Source: Nymphalis io
Lineage: Eukaryota > Arthropoda > Insecta > Lepidoptera > Nymphalidae
Length of the DNA: 64,000 bases
Reading direction: 5' to 3'
NCBI RefSeq assembly: GCF_905147045.1
Contig: NC_065903.1
Coordinates: forward strand, 1,302,001 to 1,366,000
In this document: positions 1 through 12,986 of the stretch, piece by piece
Layout of the letters: every line of letters begins with the position of its first letter
Numbering within the stretch: position 1 is the first letter of the stretch
The notes under the pieces: model-generated
Database searches by the model: none
Seen by the model: only the letters and a program-made list of their open reading frames with translations
What the model was told of the DNA's origin: nothing
Translations under genes and position numbers: made by a program

Positions 1-245
1 ACTTTAACAGAAGCGCATGATTACTACATTGTAATTACATATTATATATAAATAAAAAAAAAAAACTTTATTTATAAATGAAATGGAGATAATTACCATT
101 ATTTACTCACTCGTTAGCAATTAACCCCAAAACTGTATTTAATTTTATAATCAAAATAACTTATACGCAATTAATTCTACAAGGAGGTTGTCTGTAAATT
201 ATACTGTTAAATTCATTAGGTAATAGGTTCTTATAAATCTGTATA

Positions 246-383
246 GTGGCTTTGTGCAGGCCCGTGTGGGTGGTACCACCCACTTATCAGATATTCTGTC
301 GCTGAGCAGCAATTCTTAGTATTGTTGCGTTCCGGTTTGAAGGGTGAGCCAGTGTAACTACAGGCACAAGGGACATAACTTTT
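246..383 (+). repeat. Family B fragment, 5' part
   Basis: Matches other copies from GGCTTTGTGCAGGCCCG through the CCGGTTTGAAGGGTGAG motif to ACAAGGGACATAAC. It stops abruptly; a second piece follows at 664. Confidence 0.75.
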
Positions 384-663
384 CATGCTCGTATATCCTA
401 CAACATAAAAAAATACGTAATACGCAATTCAAAAAATCATGAAAAGAAATTGAATAAATATCTTGTGTATATTTATCACCACTAGTAGTGCATAAGGTCG
501 TATTTGAAAACAAAAATCCAATTTTAAACTGCAATATTTGCGTTACTGTTTTTTTTAAATATTGTCTAATCTGAGTATAATGTATGTAAGGTATATCATA
601 CATTATTCATATTAATATTTACAATACATTTATTTGGTGATAGGGCTTTCAAGGATGATTACG

Positions 664-740
664 CTAGTGCAACTACAAGCACAAGGGTATAACATCTTAG
701 TTCCCAAGGTTGGTAGAGCATTGGCGATGTAAGTACAAAT
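664..740 (+). repeat. Family B fragment, central part
   Basis: GTGCAACTACAAGCACAAGG through TTCCCAAGGTTGGTAGAGCA to GCGATGTAAG. It overlaps the end of the 246-383 piece, so it is probably a second fragment rather than one split copy. Confidence 0.65.
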
Positions 741-986
741 AAGGTTAATAACTTATGCATTTTTATAAAAACATAAATCGACTGATAATAAATATATAAA
801 AGACAAAGTAAATAATGTTTTATTGAATTATTGCATTTATTTTATTATATTGATAAGAAAATTTTTAATCAGTCTTCGATTGCACTTATAAATTATGAGT
901 TTAGTGGTTTTTGTTGTCTCAAATAAGCCATAAAAAAAGCATTTGAACTATCAAGGACAGTCTGTCATATAAAATACTTTTTTATA

Positions 987-1150
987 TATATAGAATAGGA
1001 AGTCGGACCAGCATATGGATCACCTGATGCTACGTAGTCACCAACGCCCATAGACATTGGCATTTTAAGAAATGTTAACCATCGCTTACATCACCAATGC
1101 GCCACCAACCTTGGGAACTAAGATGTTATGTACCTTGTGCCTGTAATTAC
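987..1150 (-). repeat. Family B fragment, 3' part
   Basis: Reverse complement of the family 3' end: starts at TATAGAATAGGAAGTCGGAC and runs through the CATAGACATTGGCAT and CACCAACCTTGGGAACTAAG blocks. Confidence 0.8.
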
Positions 1151-1225
1151 TTTCCAAAGCATATAATTTATAACTTTATATCGTCGGTGACGTCCTGATG
1201 ACAGCAATAGATGGCATTCTTAAAT

Positions 1226-1475
1226 ATGCATATGTTATAGTGTACAAAGTAAGCAAATTCACGTGCAATCTCTATTCCCCTACTCTCTTAATCCGAAACT
1301 ACCGTAAAATCTTTAATCGACCAACGGCTTTACGTGTTTTCGAGGTACGGGAAATAATGCTTACTCCTAAACTCCGTGCTGCTAATGAGAATTCCGTGAC
1401 AAAAAACTCAATAATCTTTAAAAGGTGGAACAAGGGATATAAATCTAGGATCGGGGCATCTATGTCTATAAAAGC
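1226..1475 (-). repeat. Degenerate SINE-C
   Basis: The reverse strand carries recognisable blocks of SINE-C: TCTCTATTCCCCTACTCTCT, CCAACGGCTTTACGTG and CCGTGCTGCTAATGAGAATT. This explains the 112-codon open frame across it. Confidence 0.65.
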
Positions 1476-1611
1476 TAAAAACAAGACCAAAGATGCAATC
1501 AATTTAAAATTAGAACGTGCATATAGACAGAAGTAGTTTACAATTTACAATTAAATTCCAAACAGCGAAGGCTTCTATCGCTTTCCGTATGAATAGTAAG
1601 TTAGTCAGTGT

Positions 1612-1668
1612 AATTACATGCACAAGGATATAACATCTTTGATACAGATTGCAGTGCATTGGTATCGT
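1612..1668 (+). repeat. Family B remnant
   Basis: GTGTAATTACATGCACAAGG followed by ATAACATCTT and GCATTGGTATCG; a short eroded central piece. Confidence 0.4.
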
Positions 1669-2061
1669 ATGATTAATGTATCTTATTCATGGAAAGTTTC
1701 AATTAAGACTAGCAACTTTTGTCCTTTATTCTAAATTTAAATATAGTCGAAAATAATGATTCTAAGATATAACGATTACTTTTCGAACGTTATATATGTT
1801 TAAGTAGTTTTAATATAGGAAACCCACCTTTTTTTTTCAACTTAATTTATTCTGATTGTCTTATCATCGAATGACCTACTAATGAAATCGAGAAATTGTT
1901 TAAGAAATTATTAATTGTGTGATTATAACAATTCTATCATTAGAAACATTAATTATTTGACTACACCTAATTAGATATCGAACGAATGATATGATTCATT
2001 TAAATTAAACTTTTATTAATACAATTCGTATTTGCCCTGCTAGGAGCAGTGATGTGTCTGA

Positions 2062-2360
2062 AGTAACAGCCTGTGAATTTGCCAATGCTAGGCTTAGGCT
2101 TCCTTTCCCTTTTTGAGGGGAAGGTTTGGAGCATATTCCCCCACGCTGCTCCAATGCGGGTTGGTGGAATACACATGTGGCAGAATTTAAGTTAAATTAG
2201 ACACGTGCAGGTTTCCTCACGATGTTTTCCTTCACTGTCAAGCACGAGATGACTTATAAACACAAATTAAGCACATGAAAATTCAATAGTGTTTGCCCGA
2301 GTGTGAACCTACGATCATCGGTTAAGAATCAAGCGTTCTAACCACTAGGCCATCTCGGCT
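2062..2360 (-). mobile_element. SINE-A, near full length
   Basis: Reverse complement of the family from the GTAACAGCCTGTGAAT end to the tRNA head GGCCATCTCGGCT. The A box (TGGCCTAGTGGTTAGAACGC on the minus strand) is present. The B box region reads TGTGAACCTACGATCATCGG, so it is partly eroded. Confidence 0.85.
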
Positions 2361-3257
2361 CTCAGAGTATGTGTCTATGATATCTATAAGCAAATAAAAA
2401 AGCACATCTACAGTAATGTGACTGTTATTTATGAAAATATAAAATCTCTTTTCTAAAACATTATAAAAAGTACATTAAGATACATTTAAATGATATCACA
2501 ACACTATTTCAAAACAGGAGATCAGTATTTTACCACAGAGTATAAAAACAGTAAATTGCATTACGCGGCGTTATTCAACGTCATGCATTTCCTCACCTTG
2601 CAAAATGACAGGATATAGTATGCAGTGTGCAGGTATGCAGTAAAAGTAATAAATTATAAAGCAATAAAAAAGGTTTATTTTATTGTTTTTATAATTATTA
2701 ATTTAAAGAAATATAAATGAATTTATATTCAATTTTATAAATAAATTGTATAAACAAAAAAAAATTAAAAAAATTTGCTTTTAGTTCGTCATTATATTTT
2801 CATTATAAGTATATTAATAAAAAAAATATTACACACCGTTTCTTTTAGTACGAATGAACAGACGCAATAACTATGAGAATATATTTCGCAACAGAACCCT
2901 AAATCTATTAATTACAATATAAGCGCACTTCAAGATGCCATGGCATGGGTGATGGGAACTGCAATATCAAGTTCATGGTCAATAGAAACCAGTTTTAACC
3001 AATTTTACGAAATCCAGTTTGAACCGGTTCCGCAAAGCTAAATGCATCTAACGAAGATTAACCTTCGGTATGTATCGTCCAATTGCATCAATAAAATCAC
3101 GTGAATACGCCAGTCCATAGCAATTGGGGCCAAAGCAAAGTCTGACCGAGGTCATTATTCCTAATAACGATAAAACTTGAGATCGCGCGTATGTTTGTAT
3201 TATCACATGAGTTATACGTGCAAGAAAATAATACAAATATGCTATGATGTTATAGTC

Positions 3258-3583
3258 TGTCGACTGCCTCAGTGGTATAACGGCTAACTTATGTGGCCGC
3301 AGATCCCGAGGTACTTGATTCATATTCCGAGTCCGGACTAGTTAAAAAATATTAGAAATTTTTGTCGATAAATTTTCATTAGCAGCCAGGGTCGTATAAG
3401 TCGGCTTTGTTTACACTCTCGTGGCCCGGGCAGCACGTAATGCCGCTTATACGGCAGCTGCACTCTCTCCGGGCGTGTCGAATTAGAAAATGCATTTGTG
3501 TCTGCGTACAAACTTGTGCATTATAGTATGTCCTGCGGAGTTGTCTGGCTACCATGACTGAAATCCGTCAGAAGCAGTCATTA
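3258..3583 (+). mobile_element. SINE-C, degenerate
   Basis: Head GTCGACTGCCTCAGTGGTAT, then TTAGCAGCCAGGGTCGTATA, a GGGCAGCACGTAA block, TGCATTATAGTATGTCCTGC and a degenerate AATCCGTCAGAAGC tail. The body is diverged from the best copy at 25774. Confidence 0.7.
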
Positions 3584-4885
3584 TATTGTATAATCTACAG
3601 TCACTGCGCGCCTGAACACTGATTTCGCTCTATCTATCACTACTGATTTGACATTCGATAGAAGAAGACCAGGCATTGCATTGCATTGCATAACGAATCA
3701 CTCGTTCGCCAGAAAAAGAAAAAAATAATAATCACCCGTTTTAACCTTTTTGAGGCTGTTAGTGTTGGTTTCTTTAAAAATATCGCAATTATTTTTAAAC
3801 ACTAAAATAAACTAGCAATAAACAAAAGTTCCGCGCTCAATGATAAACTTAAATTATCCTGAAGGTCTTTAATCCGTAATATACACACATACATTCAATT
3901 TTATCACCACTGATTTGCCTTATAAGGAAGTTCATATTTCTGAATTGTTGTTTTATTTTATTGCACAATAATATTGAATTTATAAGATTTTTATTTATTT
4001 TATATAGTATTATTAACTTTATTTATAGAAAACTAAAAAAAGGTAAATTGTAAAGATATCTATGAAGTCGGTTTTAACTAACTTCTCACTGTTGAGTAGA
4101 TTTGAATTTGAGATAATTACATTCTAATTCTAATAACAATACAATCACCATCGAGCTGATAATGAAACTGGAATATAGTTACTAGAAAATCATAATTAAT
4201 AAACCGTAAGTAACATGGGAGAACAAGCCTTTTGGTTTTTTTTTTACGTCTGAGTGGGTTAGACCCCTGAATGTTTTAGATTGGACTCGGTAGGCACTGC
4301 GACTTTTTATTCAACAAAAAATGTAAAATTAATATAACTTTTATTTAAAGGATATATATATTTCGTATCGTAGCTTATATATTTAAAATTTCATATATAC
4401 ATAAGAGTACATAAACCGCGTCATAAAAATACATATTTTTAGATTAAAACAAATATTGATAATGATTCAATTCCCAATATTTATACGAAACGCCTTCGTT
4501 ACGAAACTGAAAATTTACTCATTTGTCACTATTATTAATCTCTTATTTCTTTCTTTTCTTTTATTACTCGAAGACAATTCTAACATCCGTATTAAAATCT
4601 AGAATTTCTAAAATAAGTTTAAACATTAAAAAATAAATTTTGTAGGCATCATCGTTGTATCATCCCATTCTGATGAAACACTATGAACAAAAAAATTAGA
4701 CTATTAAAGCTGCTTGCCTAACGTTCGCGTTCCTCTTCGATAGATAGATGCGTTTATCAGAAAATCGCTCATTCGGCTTTCACGGTACTCAGCCCATGGT
4801 TTGATATCGGATCCATTCGACTCAATAGATACAAAGATTACGAAACAATTTTTAAATAAATTTAAAATATATTTATTTGAAATTC

Positions 4886-5036
4886 ATGAGTTGTTTTGGT
4901 CAACAGTTCCATTCCGTGACGGAGAAGCGATCTCACAATAACGACTGCGGGGAGAACAGCATGACAATAGTAACAGAGAAGAAGATAGAAGATGACGCAT
5001 CGGAATCTTCTGGTGGAGAGAACGTGGACATAGAAG
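4886..5036 (+). CDS. SIAH-like gene, exon 1 (residues 1-50 plus 1 nt)
   Basis: Begins at ATG 4886. An in-frame TAA at 4853 and the lack of an AG acceptor between it and the ATG bound the start. The context of this ATG is poor (T at -3). The next in-frame ATG (codon 26, at 4961) has A at -3 and could be used instead. The sequence is rich in Glu, Asp and Ser, with no membrane segment or signal peptide. It ends GAAG before a GTATGA donor, leaving phase 1. Confidence 0.8.
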
Positions 5037-5265
5037 GTATGACTTATATAATCTACATATTAATAAGAGACAATACGAAACTTTCTTATATAATATTACT
5101 ACATATTTTAAAACAAAGTGTCCCCGCCCCGTCTGACTGTCTGATCGCGATAAACTTAAAAACTATCGATCTGATTTTCAAACGGCTTTCACCAATGAAC
5201 AATGTGATTCATGAGAACGGTTTAGGTTCATGTTTAACACAATTATTGCTTGTATAAACTATATA

Positions 5266-5311
<46 letters not shown>

Positions 5312-8300
5312 CAAGTTCGGGTAAAACTATTATCAATCATTAAAATATAATAGACGAGCCGGTTGGCGTGTTTGGTGGTCTCACGCAGAAGGTTGTGGAT
5401 TCGATTCCCACCCAGGATAGACATTTTTGTGTATGAACTTGTCTATTTGTCCTGAGTCTGGGTGTAATTATCTACATAAGTATGAATTTACAAAAGAAAA
5501 CTAGTATATGTAGTATATCAGGTGTCTGGTTTCATGGTACAAGCTCTGCTTAATTTGGGATCAGATGGTCGTGTGTGAATAATGTCCCAGGATATTATGA
5601 TTAAATAACAATAAATAATATAGCTTCTCTATTTAACGTTAATTAAATTTGCAAATTATACTTCTTACGATATTGGAACGCCATGCGCCATTTTGAGTCT
5701 TATCGAATACCCCATTGCTAAAGGTTATCAAAATACAGCTGTTGTTAAATTAATAAGGTTATTTTAAAAGATTATTTATTGATAAGTACGGTTCGCGTAA
5801 TTGTTTACGTAATATGTAAATCGAAGCGCTATTTGTGATTTATCAATAAAGATTTTTTAGATAAATAATGTTCATAATAGGGAAACATTTTTTTTTTTAA
5901 ATTATCGTCCTTATTATAATACAAAGGTCTCTTGTTTTTGTATCCCAATATTAATATTGATAAAATATATTTCAACGCTTAAAATCTACATTCCAAACTG
6001 CTCGTAGCTATACCTTCCCATCCATTAATTTGATCCCATCGTTGGTGCATAACCTTCGAACTTAAGAGTCTATTATATAAAGTATATTTTGATTTAATCA
6101 GCTTTTGTTGCTTTTCGGTAAAACATAGTCGACCTTATAATGAGTAAAACTTATTATTGTACAAATAATGTTTTTCGTAACAATAACTATTTATCGGTAT
6201 AATCACTTGAATGGTTTTAATTAAAAAAAAGTGATCTCAACAAACATTAAAGATAAAAATGATTAATGAAATGTTTTGAATACTTATTACAGTCTAGGAT
6301 CAGAACGAGCTCTTTATGAGAACTTTGACTTGAAGCTTCAATGGTTTTTTTTTTAAAGGAATATTTATACAAATTAAAAACAATGAGATTTGCGACATGT
6401 ACATACGTATATACGGTATTCCTAAAGTAGACGCCAAGGGTCTTAACCTATAATCTTATATTTATGAATTTGAATCCTTAGAAATATTATAAATGCGAAA
6501 ATGTGTTTGTAATGTTTTTTTTTTTTATATATACATTTGCCGGGAAGGCAAATGTCTCTACTATATCTGATGGTAAGCGGTAGTAGAATCAAAACGTGAC
6601 GACGGCTAGTACAGTCGGGAAGAATGTTCTGCACTAGCCGCCCCGCCTTGCTGGCCCGCAAGATCCCTCTTCACGCCTCGTTTAAAGGATCCCGGGTAGT
6701 AAGAGGAGGGGAACACGTGAGCTAGTAAAAATTTCCACTTTTTGGAAGTGCGACAAAGAAAGGAGTTGCCAAATTTCTTTGGGCGCGATGGAATTGATAT
6801 CACAGTTAGGCGGTGACATCGAGAGACAGCTCGCGTAGACTTATGAAGGAATACAGAAAAAGACAAAGGGTAGTTAAATTTTGAACATCCCTTCCCGAAC
6901 ACGCAAGTGAAGTTCTGGACGCAAACTTGTAGATAATAAAAACGGATGACATAAAAATCTAACACTTTTATATATAAGGGTAACGACAATAAAGAAATCG
7001 TAATTTTAAAGACTTACATACCGTTAAATAAGGTTGGTTATGTTTGTCTTTCTTATGCATTGTATCAACCTTAAATTAAATTGAAAAAAAAACAAATCCA
7101 TAGAGGTTTTACACGAGGAAGTAAACATATAAATAAACATAAAGGAAGGTCAACGTTCCATGCGTATACAAAATTGTTATAATACATAATATATTATCTT
7201 AGCGTAAGTGTTTTGTTTTTATTGTATTAAAAAATACGCTATTTCGAATTAAATGCGTACATCATTTGTTTTATTTTCATATCACGTGGGTTGGGTTAAT
7301 CGCTTTAATCTCATGATAACTATCCTTGTTTAGTTAGCACTTGTACAATTAATGATAATGAATAAGCGAGTCTAACGCTTCCTAAAATTGACAATCCGTA
7401 TAAGTAATCTGTGTTTCCGAATCTGCAAAGTCAATTTCCTTTCTGAGGAAAGGTATTCGTTTCAATAATAAAATTCCACATTTTTACTTTTTTTTTTACT
7501 TATTCCATGTGCCTATAATCCGAGTTTTACCAATGGTTACAATACGTGAATCTTAACAGATGATTGCGGGTTCAAGCTCAGGCAAGCACCACTGAAGTTC
7601 CATATTTCCCTGCTTAATTTGTGTGAATCATCCTCAGGATAGAAATAAGCTTCATTCTTATTATAGAAGCCTGAGCAGCTATGGGACATTTATATGCTAT
7701 TTCTGTTTTTCATTTAGATTCTGATTTCTGGGAATACAGAACCATTTCACGGAAAACCTAAACAAAACCAACTTTCTTTATAATTTCTTTATACTTTAAA
7801 ATATTTTCTCAGCCACCTTGGCTTACATTATCAAGTAAATACTAAGTAAATATAAATACTTCTAACAAGTTGTATGTTTGTATGTTTGTTTAGACTTTAG
7901 ATGATGAACAAAGGCTAAAACTAGCTCCGTGTTTAACAGAATTCCTTTGTTTCGCTTTATTTGTCCGTTTGTATATGTAATTATATTAGTCATGCATTAA
8001 AGTTAACTTACGAAAGATTTATTAATGGAAAGTATTTTTGATTTTATTGTTGTTATGTGTTGTATATTTTTAAGTTTTGTAAATTCGAGTTTTGTCTCGA
8101 TTTTATATCGGTAAAATATTTTATGAACGCACCATGACATTTAAAACGAAATATTAAGTTGAGTCCGCGTTAGATATGTCAATGACCTAGAATCATATCC
8201 GTTATTAAAATGAAATGTCTTTACTATTATCAAATGAAATAGAAATGTGTTTTATATACACTTACGCTTAATTACGAATGTCCAAAGAAGTAGATACAAG

Positions 8301-11300
8301 AAGTTCGCTTTGTACTGTTTAAAAATAATTGGTAATTTAATATTGTGCAATATTTTTCATTGAGATTTATATATATATTAAAAAAACAATAGTGAAAAAT
8401 TAAAATCGCCACATTGAGCGAAAAGACATTTTAATATGATTGAAATTTGCCGCGTAGATTTTTTTTGTTAATTAAAAGTATTTAGCATTATTAGTAGGTA
8501 TTAATTTTAATTTATTTGTTGTTATAGCTCAAGAACTGAGATGTTTCCTTTAACAATCCGGCGTCAAATACAGTATAATGTTTGAAAATTAACATAATAC
8601 GGACGACGCAGTTGTCAGAATAGTTTTTAAATATTAAACCTTATGTCGTTCATATTATGTTTGTTTTTCCAACAAAATAAATTTATAATAAAATAAAATT
8701 ATTTTAAATTATATTATTTTAAATTATTTCGAATATATAACAAGTTTGCAACATTTAAACAATAGCTTGTTGATTGGTAACTTAGATTATTTTAGCACTT
8801 TTAATATGTTCCAAATGGATCTTTAGCATGGTGAAAAATACCTTCTAAAAATGTACGTAAAAACAAAGCTGATTGTTATTGAGTTAATTTATAATTAAAT
8901 TAAAACCAATAAATAAATATAGAGCAAACACGAATGCATCTGCTCACTCAATCTCATAATCATACAGTAATTCGATACGACCGAAGACACCAACACCAAC
9001 GGCTTTAAATAGTTTCCGAGTCACGGCCATGGATTTAAAAAAAAGCTCTGGGAAAATGTCTTTTTTTTGTAAAAGAAAGATAGATAGATTTTTATTTAGT
9101 CGGGAATTGAATCTGCAATACAAGCTAAATACTAGACTAGTGAGGTAATGTTGTATTGTAAAGAAAAGTCTCAAGGCTTCCTCTACCTTATGTTTAATAC
9201 AAAGTTGATCCACCACGCTGCTATACTACGGATTGGCGTATAACTACATTCAGACTTTTCGAATAGGCAATTTCACTTTTACGTTAATTTATTTCTTCAC
9301 TGCTACGCTGGACATACAATACAAGATAAATTGTTGTCTGCCTTGAATTGAACCCGTGACCCTTGTTCGCATATGTATATTGTATCCGAATTCAGTAAAT
9401 AAACGTCAAAACTTCCGTTAAAACGTCGACCACTTACATACATTATCTTCCAAGAATTATATATGTTAACAATGACATCATTTATCTCTGACGATTCGTT
9501 TTATTGTGTTGACATAATAAACTATATCTAAAAAATATACAATATATACTACATAAGCAAATAACGAACATCACTTAATTAATTACAATATAATCATAAA
9601 CGCGATAGTCTCATTTTATATCAATTTTTTGATTACATAATTACCATATATCAATTAAACTTATATAATCATTAAACGATAATACATTTTATTTCTAAGA
9701 TATTAAAGTTCATTTTTCCATTTGGCTAAGTCTAGTGTATGACGTCACAAGTGGGTCTAGTCAATGAATCATTGTCCCGTGAAAAACTACCGCTAAACAC
9801 GTCAGGTGTGAATAATTGTATACTATGGGATGTTGTCTATGTCATATGTATGTATGTATAGATTAGTTCCTCGAACTAAAATATAGTCTTAAACAAAATC
9901 CTACTTCAATATTAATTGACTGCCTACTTACCTATTTTCCTCCTAGATTCAAATTTCAGAGACAATGAAAACTGTATCTGTCAATTGATTCGGTTTTCAA
10001 TAAGTTTTAATTGCAATATGGGACTATTCAAGAGGTAAACAGTTAAATACCAGTACTGCTGATTCTACAAATGTCAATCACTTCACATCACGTGACCCGC
10101 TCGCAAAAACCAAATAAGTAATCGAAAGGAGTTCATATATTATATATTAATAAAGTATAAATAAATATTTTTTTTAGAACCGTTATTTGATTGAAGTAAA
10201 GGCAGGGATTTTTTTTCTTTTAATTATGAATTTATGTGACAAACGATTTAACAGAAACGGAAGTAATTATAAAGTAAATTGTTTATGTATTAAAAAACCA
10301 TCAAAAGAAATTCAACGTAATACCTTAGTATCATTCCGTATCAAAAAAGTGCTATACCAATACGAAAAATAAAAGAACTTTCGTTTAATTAATTATGTCT
10401 GTTATGTCACTTTATATAAGGCTTTTATTAAAATTAAAAAGAAATATTATCTTTTATATTCAGGCTTACTTTTAAGTAATTAATAGATCATATACTTATT
10501 TATTCAGTTTTTCTCGGCAGAATTTCTATCCCGAACCGTTGGCAGAACAATTACATTTAGTTTATTAAAAAATGATAATTCAAAAGTACTTAAAAATACA
10601 TTTCAATCAATTAAAAACTATACAGTTATTTTATATATATTTTGATTTTATACAAAATTGAATAACAATGCAAGATATCTATGTACTATTAAATAGAAAA
10701 TATTTGACGTTTCATAGGTAAAAGCATTCAGAATGAAGTTGCATGCATGCTCGCACAAATATAATGAGTTGCTGACACGAAAGGGATTCTCCTACTATAA
10801 AGGAATCACATTTTGCAAGGCTTTTCCGATATTATACAGTCAACAAGATCTTTTAAATGTCAATGTTGTGAAATCTATGGAACTTGTTCTTATTTTAAAC
10901 AAAATGATTTTAAAAAATAATACGTTCGAACGCGCGATCACATTGCCTCATTCGTATTTCGAACTGTCACAAACAACGTCTTTGACTTAATTATACAAAA
11001 AGGAAAAAAAACATTATTCGAAATCGAATCAAAGAGTTACATATTTTCCGAACAAGAAAATCTGTCACAATGACAACTTTTTTAACGATTTGACACAGTT
11101 TCTATTTTTTTCCCGTCAACGGATTCCGAATGTAAATGACAATTTTTGAAATTGGAACGTTCTGCAATGCTTTGGTTAAAAAGTTACAAAGTTATAATGC
11201 AATTTTTCCAATTTAACATAAAAGAATATTTGAAACTGTATGTTGGTAAAGTTTTTGCGAAAATTTAATCCACTATAGTTGTAAATATAAATGGATGAAT

Positions 11301-12928
11301 CCAATTAGCGTTAACAGTAATATATACGTATAAAAGTTGATAGTATAAAGAGTACGCCGTAGTGATGATATAAAAACAAACAGCCATGAATACTAAAATG
11401 TTTTTTAACCTGCAATCTTGTTATTTGCATCAAATTTATTTTTCCTTTGATATTTTGGACTCGAAAGTTTATATATTTATATTTCTGTCACACCGTAGTT
11501 TCCAAATTTCTATTTTACTGGCGGAAGAGCTTTGTACAAGCTCGTCTGTGTAGGTACCACCCACTCATAAGATATTATACCACAAAACAGAAGTACTTGG
11601 TATTCTTGTGTTCCGGTTTGAAGGGTGACTGAGCCAATGTAATTACAGGCACAAGGGACATAACATCTTAGTTGCCAAGGTTGGTGGCGCATTGGTGATG
11701 TAAGCGATGGTTAACATTTCTTAAAATACCAATGTCTACGGGCGTTGGTGACCACTTACCATCAGGTGGCCCATATGCTCGTCCGCCTTCCTATTCTACA
11801 AAAAAGGCGTATACTATTTTAAATAATTTATTTAATAAAATCTTAAGTCAATTTTAATATGAGTCGTAATAAACTTTAATGTTATATTTAATGCGGTTAA
11901 AGTTTCTAGTCTTATTTATTTATTGCGTATTGATTGTGGATCGTAATCGAGAATCATATTTTCGAGTCCAGCCAAGAACAATTGTATTTCTTTTGTTTGG
12001 ATGTAAGCAAAACCGTAGTAAGGTATCGAAAAAAAACTACCAGACTTGTGCCACCAAATCGCATTTAAGCTGCGTGGTGGAAACAAGCTTCCCAAGCCTT
12101 CTCTATAAAATAAGATAAAACTGTAAGATTATTTCTTACTTTATAATTACATATTAATATTAATTAACCAATTTTAAATCAACTTTGAATAAATAGCTCT
12201 AATCAAATAAAAATAATATCAAAACTGACATTTACAAATAATATGACGTAATATAGATTGCATGACCAGTTTTAATGTATATAAGTTATTACAAGAATTG
12301 CATAGCAATGATTATGTGTTATTATTGTAAATGAATCCTTCGCATTTACGCGCTATTAAGGAAATCGTATTATTTTTATATTCCTTATACGTACGTTTCC
12401 GATGACGTATAACGTAAAGCCCGTTTACATTGTTCATATTGACAATTGACTGCCTCGTTTGTCTAGTGGGTAGATATAAAACCTCGGATAAAAAAATATT
12501 TTTGGAATTTTATTTCGAAAAATCCGCTAGTATGTGCCTGAACTCTTTCCGGTCGTGTCAGATTTGCCGTCCCAACGGATTATAAGAGTGAGGGAATAGA
12601 GAGTGCACCTGTGTTTGCGCACACAGTTGTGCACTATAATATCACATACTTGTGTAGGTGCACTATAATATGTCCTTATCTCCCTTGAGAGTGGCCGCCG
12701 TGGCCAAAATTGGTCTTGAGGATATCATCATCACCGAAGATTTTATTGTTGGACGACTATCAGGTCTTTTTACTATAATTTTGTTCGCGCCATACAAAAT
12801 TGTATTCTAGTAATATTTACTATATACTAGCAGGTAAATTCGATTATCTGATCCTTAGTGGAAATATTGTGTCTTATGTGATATTTAGATAAATAATGGA
12901 CGTCAATTATAATTTTAATATATATATA

Positions 12929-12986
<58 letters not shown>

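Larger units (their letters stand above)
1..4885. other. AT-rich flank with old SINE copies; no host exon seen
   Basis: Upstream of the SIAH-like start codon and, by inference, inside the giant adenylate cyclase intron. It holds only degenerate repeats listed separately. A short ATTGC pentamer run lies at 3674-3690. No promoter could be assigned; the arthropod-initiator-like TCATTCG near 4770 is weak. Confidence 0.5.

Noticed and set aside
1198..1536. 112-codon open frame on the plus strand
   Set aside because: It runs across a degenerate minus-strand SINE-C; blocks such as CCAACGGCTTTACGTG prove the repeat. No start context or homology.
10733..10990. 85-codon open frame starting at ATG
   Set aside because: No recognisable motif, AT-driven composition, no splice or neighbour support; treated as chance.
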